DNA of 64,000 nt from assembly GCF_002483205.1 (NCBI RefSeq), contig NZ_DLHM01000004.1, positions 528,962 through 592,961 of the forward strand, read 5' to 3'. The DNA comes from Flavihumibacter sp. UBA7668. Lineage in GTDB: Bacteria; Bacteroidota; Bacteroidia; Chitinophagales; Chitinophagaceae. The position numbers were made by a program, and so were the translations under genes. Positions 17,507 to 28,000 of this stretch are shown piece by piece; the first letter of the stretch is position 1; each line of letters starts with the position of its first letter. The notes beneath the pieces are model-generated. The model worked only from the letters and a program-made list of their open reading frames with translations. It had not been told where the DNA came from and did not search any database.

Positions 17507-18667
17507 ATGAAATCTTTCTTACCTGGGATTATTCTGCTCATTTCTTCCATCAACTCTTTAGCACAAAATACTTTTCCACTGACTGGTAATGCTGGTATTG
17601 GTACTGGTTCTACAACTCCTTTAGCGCCGCTTCACATTATGGGATACGATTGGGATAAGATAATGATTCAGGAACTGGCAACTACAAGTTTGGGAAGAAT
17701 AACCTTTTCAAATAGTGGCAATACGCTGTATCTGGGTACGGTTGGCAGTGGTGTTTCGGCCAATGGACATGTCAAGCCGAATGCTTCATTTTTTACCTAT
17801 GATGGAAGTGCAGGGATGCATTTCGCTGCTGTTAATGCTAATGCAAATATTCGATTTTATACCGGTGGTGGTGCTGATGCAAATGAACGGTTAAGAATAG
17901 ATGGAACTGGAAAATTTTATGGATTAGCATTTTCGAGAGTTACTACTTTACGCGATTCAATAGTTTCCATGGATCCTTCCACGAAAGAGTTACAGGTTTC
18001 CCCATTACGTCCTTCACGAATGAGATTTTTGGATACAAGAGCAGTAGCTACAAGTCCGGCTAATTACAATACATCATTACAGGTTCAACTGAAAAATAAT
18101 TCTACAGTTAATTTGGCCAGCGAAGGATCTGGTCTGTCATCTGTTATTGGTTTACGTGGGGGAAGCGCTGATAATACTGGCAAGTCTCATGAGCTCGCAT
18201 TTTCAGATAATAATCAGGTTTGGATTCGATCTGGATTCAATGCAGCTTGGGGTGGTTGGAAAAAAATGGTATTAGATAGTGCAGGAATTGTTCGTTTGGG
18301 TACCACTGCAAACAGAGCGGCTCTCCACGTTAATGGTGATGTGTTTACCAGAAAAGTGAAAGTTACACAGAGCAATTGGCCAGACTTTGTTTTCAGTTCA
18401 ACTTATCGATTGCCCAGCCTTTATGAAGTTGAATCTTATATTATGCAATACCATCATTTGCCTGAAGTTCCTTCCGCTGCTGAGGTGGAAAAAGATGGAT
18501 TGGATCTTGGAAATAATCAGGCTGTTCTTTTGCGAAAAATTGAGGAGTTGACGCTTTACAGTATACAGCAACAAAAACAAATTGATGCAATACAGGAGCA
18601 GAATAAAAAATTAACTCAGTTATTGGAAGCGATGCTGACCAAAGAAGCAGGTAAATCCAATAATTAA
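17507..18667 (+). CDS. secreted tail-fibre-like protein with pyocin-knob-type segment and C-terminal coiled coil
   Basis: A 386-residue secreted protein (signal peptide ending SLAQ). The first part (NAGIGTGSTTPLAPLHIMG) has the head-domain style of Bacteroidota tail-fibre-like proteins. The middle (NNSTVNLASEGSGLSSVIGLRGG, WIRSGFNAAWGGWKKMVLDSAG) resembles the pyocin-knob/phage fibre domain. The C-terminus has the common motif RLPSLYEVESYIMQYHHLPEVPSAAEV and then a Gln/Lys-rich coiled coil, probably trimeric. It begins a same-strand series leading to the Rhs proteins, 21 bases before the next gene. A surface-adhesion or target-recognition role is inferred; there is no other phage gene nearby. 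Confidence 0.6.
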   Translation: MKSFLPGIILLISSINSLAQNTFPLTGNAGIGTGSTTPLAPLHIMGYDWDKIMIQELATTSLGRITFSNSGNTLYLGTVGSGVSANGHVKPNASFFTYDGSAGMHFAAVNANANIRFYTGGGADANERLRIDGTGKFYGLAFSRVTTLRDSIVSMDPSTKELQVSPLRPSRMRFLDTRAVATSPANYNTSLQVQLKNNSTVNLASEGSGLSSVIGLRGGSADNTGKSHELAFSDNNQVWIRSGFNAAWGGWKKMVLDSAGIVRLGTTANRAALHVNGDVFTRKVKVTQSNWPDFVFSSTYRLPSLYEVESYIMQYHHLPEVPSAAEVEKDGLDLGNNQAVLLRKIEELTLYSIQQQKQIDAIQEQNKKLTQLLEAMLTKEAGKSNN

Positions 18668-18688
18668 TTTCTATTTATTTATTGAAAA

Positions 18689-20905
18689 GTGAAAAGGGTA
18701 ACCATTGTATATGTTTACATGGCAGTGCTTTGTTTGCTCACTACAGACGTGAAAGCACAAAGAGCAGACAGTCTGTATATTCTTCTTACACAATGGAATG
18801 AAATTGATACAACTGGTGATAATGATACCAGGAATATTCGTAAAAGAATGCTTGTAAGTAATATTTCAATTAACCGTCCGTCTTTTAATAAGCCTTTCCT
18901 TTCATTAGGGAATGGTTTGCTAAGCATGCAATATACCCATCAATCTTTCATTGACACTCCGTTTATCGGTGGGTCACTTTCCAACAGGCAGTTTATGTAT
19001 CAACAGCAGATTAAGCTATTTGATTTTTTTCCTGTGGGTATTACTATGTGGGGGAGGTCAACAAATTCGCCTTATTACAGAGAAATACTGGATGTGCAAT
19101 TAATATATGATAAACAAACATTTAGTAATCAAAACAGGGAAGCAGTTTTAGACGCCTACTTTTTGAATTTGAAAAGAAAATATTCCGACGAATTGGAAAA
19201 TGAACTTGCGGATTACAGGAATAAATTAGCCAGGCTGGAATCGATAGCTTCATTACAGGATATCAATCAATTCAAATTGGAATTAAAAGAGATCATTTCG
19301 GTTAAAGAAAAATCATTTGATTATTCATTGTCCGACAGTTTGAATGTCCAACGTTACGATTCCATCCGGGACAGAGCAGACAAATTATTGTCGCTTATTG
19401 AAAAATTTGAAAACAGGTGGAATCAGTATGAGCGATCCATAGATTCTGTGAATGAAAAATTAGGTATGGCAAGGACCCAGATTAACGGCTATAAATTAAA
19501 AGCCCAGCGCCTCTCCCTGCTTGAATTGACATCAGAATTAGCATTGAATAATAAGGTAGAAAAACAACTAAAAAATGCTCAATTATCAAAGTGGTTGAAA
19601 TTGTTTTCTGGTATTCAAAGTTTTCGATTGGGTAGGGCACCTCTTGATGCAGGTGAACTCACATCGCGAAATATGAGTTTAAATGGATTGCAGTTTACTT
19701 ATAATAGCTGGTATATAATCGGAGTCGCCATAGGTAGTTTGGATTACCGGTTTCGGGATGTAGGTTTAAGTCCAAAAGCTAAAAAATGGGCGCCCTATTG
19801 GTCAGCAAAACTTGGCGTTGGAAAGCTTTCTGATACTTACCTTGCCGTATCCTATTTCAATGGTAATAAACTGCTCGGCAGTCAGTTTAATCAGGGAATA
19901 ACAATGCGGATTTCCGGCGCTGTTTTAGAGGGGCAGACAAAATTTTCAAAATATGGTTATATAAAAGCTGAGCTAGCTCAATCCAGTTCTCCTGATTTTA
20001 GGCCACAAAATATTCCGGGTCAAACAAAAATAGGCTCTTTTAAAGATGCTAATCTGGCTACAGCCATAAGGGTAAATTTGAATTTTCATAAGACCGGTAC
20101 AAGAGTAGATGCATTATACAGGAAATCAGGCAGTAATTTTCAATCTTTCAGTACCTGGCAGGTCAATACAGAACAGGAACAATGGTATGTTAAATTGGAC
20201 CAGTCAATATGGAAAAACCGGCTTAAATTATCCGCAGCAGTAAGAAAACAAGATTTCAGTAATCCTTTTATTACTCAGAATTTTCAATCCAACATTGTTT
20301 TTAAAACAGTTACGGCTAGTCTGCGTATACCAAGCTGGCCCTCTTTGATGGTTGGATATATACCTGTTTCTCAATATGCATTAGTGGGACAACAGGTTGT
20401 GGAAGCCAGATTTCAGACAATTACAGCGCAGGTATTCCATTTTTATAGAATTGGTAAGATAATGACCAGTACACAGCTTCTGTTTAACCAAAACCTTAAT
20501 TCTACTCAATCGGCTTTTGTATATAATAATGTGCGCTCCCTGTTATTCAATCAGACATTTTTATTTAAAGTATTCACCAGTCAGTTTTCTGTTAGTGATA
20601 CCAGGAATGCCATTTATAATTTTATGGCTTTCGACAATCGGGTGAATTTTCCATTATTTAAGAATTGCTTGCAAATAGGAGTGGGTGTTAAACTTGGCAG
20701 GTATAATAACCAGGTTTACAAAGTGGGTGGTAGTGGTAATCTGTCGATCCAGCTTAGAAAAGGAGACCAGTTTCAATTGCAATGGGATAAATCATTTTTA
20801 CCAACAGAACTAAACGGATTGCGATTTAATGATATGGCTTCCATCTTATTTATAAAAACAATTGACTTTTCAACAAAAGCAAAAAGATCAAAATCAGGAT
20901 TATGA
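18689..20905 (+). CDS. coiled-coil plus predicted outer-membrane beta-barrel protein
   Basis: I do not recognise a named family. The 738-residue protein has a signal peptide ending VKAQ. Residues about 145-300 are strongly charged and helical (YSDELENELADYRNKLARLE, RDRADKLLSLIEKFENRWNQ), a likely coiled coil. The rest alternates short aromatic-rich strands (YWSAKLGVGKLSDTYLAVSYF, KYGYIKAELAQSS, VRVNLNFHKTG-like) as in an outer-membrane barrel. The start codon is GTG at 18689; the next in-frame ATG (18719) would shorten the signal peptide too much. Its stop overlaps the next start by four bases (ATGA), so the two are translationally coupled. A role as outer-membrane anchor or exit port for the giant Rhs proteins downstream is a guess from order. 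Confidence 0.55.
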   Translation: MKRVTIVYVYMAVLCLLTTDVKAQRADSLYILLTQWNEIDTTGDNDTRNIRKRMLVSNISINRPSFNKPFLSLGNGLLSMQYTHQSFIDTPFIGGSLSNRQFMYQQQIKLFDFFPVGITMWGRSTNSPYYREILDVQLIYDKQTFSNQNREAVLDAYFLNLKRKYSDELENELADYRNKLARLESIASLQDINQFKLELKEIISVKEKSFDYSLSDSLNVQRYDSIRDRADKLLSLIEKFENRWNQYERSIDSVNEKLGMARTQINGYKLKAQRLSLLELTSELALNNKVEKQLKNAQLSKWLKLFSGIQSFRLGRAPLDAGELTSRNMSLNGLQFTYNSWYIIGVAIGSLDYRFRDVGLSPKAKKWAPYWSAKLGVGKLSDTYLAVSYFNGNKLLGSQFNQGITMRISGAVLEGQTKFSKYGYIKAELAQSSSPDFRPQNIPGQTKIGSFKDANLATAIRVNLNFHKTGTRVDALYRKSGSNFQSFSTWQVNTEQEQWYVKLDQSIWKNRLKLSAAVRKQDFSNPFITQNFQSNIVFKTVTASLRIPSWPSLMVGYIPVSQYALVGQQVVEARFQTITAQVFHFYRIGKIMTSTQLLFNQNLNSTQSAFVYNNVRSLLFNQTFLFKVFTSQFSVSDTRNAIYNFMAFDNRVNFPLFKNCLQIGVGVKLGRYNNQVYKVGGSGNLSIQLRKGDQFQLQWDKSFLPTELNGLRFNDMASILFIKTIDFSTKAKRSKSGL

Positions 20906-22011
20906 AATATATAAGTATCATAGTCGGCATATTAATGGGACTTACAATTGATTTGAATGCCCAGATTGTACTGCAAAGTCAGCTTCCATCTCCCGGAGTG
21001 TTTTCAAAAGCACAATTGTGGAACATATCCATTATGAATTCGAATTCACAACAGATGAATGTTCGTTTGGTGGTTACAATTTCTGATTTACAATCCAATC
21101 AATTGGTGTTGAGTGGTACATCCAGATTTTTCCTGATCAATCAGGGGGCTGTGTTGCTGACTCAGAACCAGCTGAGTCCAATCAGTTACCAGACGGTAAA
21201 TGCTAATTATCCGGTTGATCCACAACCAGATGGTTTTTTACCGGTTGGCATATTCAATATTTGTTATACCCTCTATTGGCAAAATAATGATGGACTTGAA
21301 ACAGTTGCAGAGCAATGTGAAACACTCGAGGTGGAGCCATTATCTCCACCCCAATTAATTCTACCGGAAAATGAAGACAATATAGAAGAGGAACATCCTT
21401 TTTTTACCTGGACTGCACCCATGTCAACAACCCTGATATCTGGATTAAGATATGATTGGAAAATGGTGGAAGTGTTGCCCACACAAAGTGCTTCTGATGC
21501 TATTCAGTTTAATGTGCCTGTTTGGATTCAGAGAAGTTTACCTGGCAATTCATTTCAATACCCTTTATCACTTCCAAAGCTGGATAGTTCAAAGTTGTAT
21601 GCCTGGCAGGTTACGGCATTAAATAACTTAATGCCTGTTTCCCATAGTGAAATCTGGTTATTTAAGATAAGCAGGAATACAGAAATTCCTGGAAGGCGAA
21701 AAGGGACCTATGCTGTATTAAAGAAAAATATGGGGGGGCATGCTGTTTTGCTTGATGGTGATATTCAGTTTGTGTTTACTAACGATCAGAACAATACCAA
21801 TGCCAGTATTTTACTATTTGAGATAAAAAATGGGAAAAGACAAGCACTTTTATCTTCCCCAATTCAATTACCGTTGACACAGGGTTCAAATTACCTTAGA
21901 ATTCCCCTCTCATCAATTAACGGAATTAGAAAAAAACAGGATTATATACTTGAGTTGGATGATTTGGGTAAGAAATACTATTTGAAGTTTCAGCTTACTC
22001 AATCGAAATAA
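20902..22011 (+). CDS. secreted protein with Ig-like/FN3-like domains, unknown function
   Basis: A 369-residue exported protein (signal peptide ending LNAQ). No catalytic motif is seen. The first half looks like a beta-sandwich (VLQSQLPSPGVFSKAQLWNISI, VRLVVTISDLQS). A middle segment (PPQLILPENEDNIEEEHPFFTWTAP, YAWQVTALNN) has the style of fibronectin III-like modules, with the Trp typical of that fold. It overlaps the upstream barrel gene by four bases and lies 22 bases before the 2518-residue Rhs-like protein. This tight packing suggests one transcript and a periplasmic or surface accessory role. Function is unknown. Confidence 0.55.
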   Translation: MKYISIIVGILMGLTIDLNAQIVLQSQLPSPGVFSKAQLWNISIMNSNSQQMNVRLVVTISDLQSNQLVLSGTSRFFLINQGAVLLTQNQLSPISYQTVNANYPVDPQPDGFLPVGIFNICYTLYWQNNDGLETVAEQCETLEVEPLSPPQLILPENEDNIEEEHPFFTWTAPMSTTLISGLRYDWKMVEVLPTQSASDAIQFNVPVWIQRSLPGNSFQYPLSLPKLDSSKLYAWQVTALNNLMPVSHSEIWLFKISRNTEIPGRRKGTYAVLKKNMGGHAVLLDGDIQFVFTNDQNNTNASILLFEIKNGKRQALLSSPIQLPLTQGSNYLRIPLSSINGIRKKQDYILELDDLGKKYYLKFQLTQSK

Positions 22012-22033
22012 TCCAAGCCTAAACCTTATCGAT

Positions 22034-25000
22034 ATGTTCCAATTATTTTCCAGATACCAAAAACTTACAGCCTATCTGTTTTTGATTATATTCTACAGCG
22101 AATTATTTCTGATTCCTGCTGTTGCCCGGGCCAATTATTATAGTAGGGACAGATATTATCCTCTACCGGCAGTACGATATGAGGAAATACCAACGGATAC
22201 CAACTATCTGAGAGATAATATTCATGTGTCAATTCCTGATTCCAATAGAAATCTGTTAGGAACTGACCAACAAAATAACACATTCGGAGGTGGACCAACC
22301 CAACCCGAAATGCAATCCTTCAGTTCGGTGAATGGTAATAATATGGTAGATCTTTTCACCGGAGATTTTTCCTATTCAATTCCTTTATTGGATGTTGGCG
22401 GCTATCCACTGACACTTGGATATAAAGGCGGTGTTTCTATGGAACAGGAAGCCAGTTGGGTTGGACTTGGCTGGAACGTAAATCCGGGTACAATTACAAG
22501 GAATATGCGGGGCCTGCCGGATGATTTTACAGGTGATGCTGACTCCATCAGAAAAGTAACAAAGATTAATGAAAATAAAACTGTTGGTGTTACTCTTGGT
22601 GCAGATTTGGAGCTTGCGGGTATGCAACAGGGGAATTTTGGAGCTGGTATCGGTTTTAGTCTTGGGTTATTTAAAAATACCTACAAGGGCTGGGGAATGG
22701 AATCTGGTTTAAATGCAAGTATCAGAGTTGGGTCTGCTTCTAAGGGAGGATTAAGTGGTGGCTTGTCATTTGCCAATAATAGCCAGGAAGGTTTGACAGT
22801 TTCTCCCTCTTTTTCGGTTAAAGTTGCCTCGGGAGAAAATGAAGACAAGGCTGGATATGGTGCCAGCTTTAGTATATCCTCTCCGTATAATGCAAGAAGC
22901 GGAATTAAAGTATTGCAATTGTCTGCCGGGATGTCGCAATACAAAAAGAAAAACGGATCCGATAATTATGCCAGTATCAGTAGTACCCACTCCCATGGCA
23001 TCTCCTTTGCAAGTCCAACATTTGTACCGACCATAAACCTGCCCTATACCAGTGAAAATATCAGTTTCACTGCGAAAGTTGGTACAGAATTCAAAGTAAT
23101 TCATCCAAGTTTTTTTATCAGTGGTTATCAGTCCAGGCAATATATTGATGCTGAAGATACCATGAGGCGAATCCCGGCTTTCGGGTATCTAAATTATCAT
23201 CAGGCCAATGATAATACTTCCGCCTTACTTGATTTTAACCGGGAAAAGGAAATTCCTTATAGGGAAAAGCCGGCTGTTCCACATATTGCCATGCCATTTT
23301 ATACACCTGATGTGTTTTCGATTTCCGGCGAAGGAACGGGTGGTATGTTTCGTGCCTATAGAGGAGATATTGGCTGGGTACGTGATCATTTTATGCGTAC
23401 TAAAGATAAGTCAGATCGATTCAGTGTGGATGTAGGTTTTGGAGATCTGGCACATGCCGGTGTGGATTTGAATATTAACCGGGCCATCACCCAAACTGGT
23501 GCCTGGGAAAATGAAAATGCAGCTAAAAAAGCCCTGAATTTTCGGCGTGATTCGCTTGATTTTCAAGCCAGCTACTTTAAAAATCCGGGTGAAAAATCAA
23601 TTATTGACAAGGAATTTTATAATGCAGTTGGAGGTGATGACCTGGTAACTATAGGTCTGTTTCAACCAGGACCAAGCAGCTCCTTAATTCAAACAACCAA
23701 CAAATTAAACAGGTACACCAACCGGCAATTAACCAGTACTCAGCCATTGGTGGCATCTGATTTGATGCGAAAGGAGCGTGATAAAAGAACACAGGTCATA
23801 AGCTACCTGACTGCCGGTGAAGCGGAGGAAGCAGGACTTCATAAAATGATTGAATCCTATGTTCCGGATTCATTTAACATTGCAGCCTGTTATACCGATT
23901 TATTTCCCACTGAGCCCACCGTTGGTATTGGATTAACCGGAAATGTGTATGCCAATAAAACCCTGGAAGGTGTATCCAATACTCATTACCGTGATATATG
24001 GGATAATAAATGGAAGGATGTGACTCCATTCTATTCTCCAGTAAATCCAGCTATAAAAATTAATGATAATTTTTCAATTCGATGGATTGGTCGTTTAAGA
24101 GCGCCACAAACGGGGAAATATGTAATAAAAACAAGAACGGATGATGGAATTCGTATGTGGATCAATGATTCTCTCCGGATTAATGACTGGAAGAATCATG
24201 CTGCCACCGATAATTATACAACAGTATATTTAACGGAGGGGAAGTTCTATGATATAAGAATTGAATATTTTGAGTACAGAAGTGTATCCTTAATCAGTTT
24301 TAAATGGAACAAACCCGGGGATGCAGTAAATGCGTTTGTTCCAATTCCCAAAGAAGTTTTTTTTGATCTTGAACAGAAAGTGTTGCATTATCCCAATGTG
24401 GTGAAGGAAAAGCGTGTAAACCCCTATCGGAAATCTTCCCATATCAGTGAAATAAATGTTTTGAATAAAGATGGAAGGAGGTATGTATACGGAATACCAG
24501 TCTATAATTTAAAGCAAACAGAAACCAGTTTTTCGATTCAAAAAAGTTGGGGCAATGCAGAAACAGGCATGTCTTATTACAATGCGGATGCAGCTTCTGT
24601 TCGAAATTCTATTGGCCGTGATGCCTATTTTTCTAAGGAAGAAGTACCTGCTTATGCACACTCTTTCCTTTTGACGGGCTTACTTTCACCGGATTATGTT
24701 GATTTGACGGGTGATGGTATCACGGATGATGATCTGGGAGACGCCATAAAGTTCAATTATTCCAGAATTGCCGGACTTCAGCAGCCCTTTCAATGGAGAG
24801 CTCCTTCTGCAATTGATAGTGTAACTTATAATGAAGGTTTAAAATCAGATAGTCGGGATGACAAAGGATCCATGATCTACGGCGATAAAGAGCTCTGGTA
24901 TATGCATTCTGTTGTGTCAAAAACAATGATTGCTACCTTTCATTTGGAAGACAGAACGGATATTCGTTCAGTTGATCCAACAGGTCGCACCACCCTGGGC

Positions 25001-28000
25001 AAAGCGAAACGACTGAAAGAAATCCGACTTTACAGTAAGGCAGAGTTTTTGAATCAGCCTTCGAAAGCGGTTCCTATTAAGACAGTTCATTTTGAGTATT
25101 CTTATGAATTATGTCCTGGTATTAATCAGGGTTCCGCAGGAGGAAAATTGACCTTGAAAGAGGTTTATTTTACCTACAAGGGAAATACAAAAGGGAAAAG
25201 AAACCGGTATAAGTTTTCTTATAATGGGATTAATCCGGGCTTTCATCCCAAATCAATGGATCGTTGGGGAGAGTATAAAAATCCGGCTACCAATCCGGGA
25301 AGTAATGGATCCACCATTATTCCAAATTCAGAATATCCTTATACTATACAGGATAGCCTGATTGCAGCCCAGAATGCCGGAGCCTGGGCATTGGATTCAA
25401 TTTCTCTTCCATCCGGAGGGGCTATGAAAATCCAGTATGAAGCGGATGAGTATGCCTATGTACAACATAAGCGTGCAATGAGAATGTTCCAGATAGCCGG
25501 ATTTGCAAGAAGTGCAAATGCCAGTCCAACTGATAAATTGTATTCAGCATTGGGGGATCATCTCTATGTTTTTGTGGATTATACCGGTGCTGGAAATAAT
25601 TCGAAGGAGATCTACAATAACTTCCTTGAGAGTATAAATAAACTATTCTTCCGGGTTGCTGTAAAAGTGCCTTCTGATCAATTCGGCAGCGGTTTTGAGT
25701 ACATTAACTGCTATGCAGATTTATCTGATGGAAATTATTATGGACTGGTCAATGCCAACCGTTTCTGGGTCAAATTAAAAGGCATTTCAAAAGAAGGGAA
25801 TTCAGATGGTCATTTTAGTCCCCTGGTTAAAGCAGCAACCCAGTTTCTTCGTTTGAACCTTCCGTCAAAAGCCTTTATCGGATCGGAGAATGATGGTAAC
25901 CTCGGAATAAAAGAAGCCGTTAATATGCTGGCTTCCCAGGGGGAGAATATTAAAGAAGCATTATTGGGGTATGAATTGAATATCCGTTCCAGGTACCAGC
26001 TAAGTGAGGTGGAGTTGAATCGAAGTTATGTTCGATTATTAAATCCAACCTATCGGAAATTTGGAGGCGGACATCGGGTCAAATCCATAAAGATTTATGA
26101 TAACTGGGATAAGTTAACACAACAACGTCCGATGGTATATGGTCAGGTTTATGAATATAATAAAATTGATACCATCAAAGGAAAACTGGTTAATCGAAGT
26201 ACAGGTGTTGCGAGTTTTGAGCCGGGTATTGGAGGAGAAGAGAACCCCTTCAGAATGCCCATTGAGTATATCGAAAAAACCGGCATTCTTGGACCGGTAA
26301 CACTAGGCTATACCGAAACCCCATTAGGAGAATCATTATTCCCGGCACCAACCATAGGGTATGGTCGTGTCAGAGTAAGAAGCCTGCATCAAAAGAATGT
26401 AAAGTCTGCCAATGGATTAACCGAAACAGAGTTTTATACCGCATATGATTATCCGGTTTATACGGAACACAGCCTATTGGATAATGATACTAAAAAACGT
26501 TATCGCCCATCTATAAATAATTTCCTTAGAATTAATGCAAAACACTTTATAGGATTATCACAAGGCTTTAAAATAGAGCTGAACGATATGCATGGAAAAA
26601 TTAAGAGCCAGGCTGCGTATGCTGAATCTGATCTTGTTAATCCTGTAACGTATACAAAGTATATATATAGAACAGTAAAAGGAGGAGGTGCGCAAAAACG
26701 ACTATCCAATTCGGTGATGGCGGTCCATCCAAACGGAAAGATTGATACAAGTGCATTAATCGGGAAAGAAGTGGAGATCATGGTTGATATGCGGGAACAG
26801 TTATCCGTAACCAATGGCACCAATGTCAATTTAAATGTGGATGGTTTTAATATACCACCACCACCTTTCATCTTTGCAATTCCTTCGGTAATTGGGATGC
26901 CCCAGCGCGAAGAAAACAAATACCGCTCAGTGGCCGTTACCAAAGTAGTTCAGCGGTATGGAATCCTGGATAGTGTGATTCAATCAGATAAAGGCAGCAT
27001 TGTTTCCACACGTGATTTATTATACGATGCTGAAACCGGAGATGTATTACTTACCCGAACCAATAATTCATTCAGGGATCCTGTTTATACGTTTTCCTAT
27101 CCTACACACTGGGCCTATGAAGGAATGGGATTGGCCTATAAAAACATAGATATCATCTTACGTGGACTGGAAATAAGAAATGGGAAAATAATTGGTGGGT
27201 TAACAGGAGCAGCAGGCGATTGGTTGTTCCCGGGTGATGAAGTGTTGGTAAATGGAAGTGAAAAAACAGGAACCATTTCTGTATGTGAGGATCAGCCGGC
27301 AACATTTGGTGAATACAGGCGGTTATGGGTGGTTGATACAGCTATTGTAAATGGGGGTGTATCCCAGATTTACCTGATGGATGCGAATGGTCTGCCTTAT
27401 ACCGGATACAATGCAACCATTAAAGTTATTCGAAGTGGAAGAAGAAACCTGCTTGGTTCTGTTGGATCTCTGTTAATGAAAGAAAATCCGGTGGTGTTTA
27501 ATAGTTCTACCAACGAGGTTGAACTACAATTTACCAACGACAAAAAAATGATTCAGGCTTCTGCCAATCAGTTTAATCAGGTTTGGCATGTGAATGACGT
27601 TATGAAGAGTGAAATATTAGAGGTCCCATGTACTACTCCGGGGGCTGATTCTGCAAAAACAGAATCATATAGAAATAGTATTTGTAATTGTGCAGTTCCC
27701 TTTTTTAGTTATTTAACTAATTCCAACCGGTTATTTACAACACTAGAGCAAAATATTACTGTAGATTCTTTGGCAAGAGCAGGTGGCATAAATATTTCTA
27801 ATTGTCCCTTGCTAGCTGATAATGCCCAGAAATTGTTTTATACACTCACTCCAAATCCATTTACTCCAGAATACAAGGCAATGATCGGTGATTGTGCTAT
27901 TTCGATCCGTGTAACAGGAACAATTGGCGGATTACCCCAAGCGAAAGTAAATCCGGTTAAACCCTTTGAAGGTGATTATTTGGCTAAAAATGAAGCGAAT

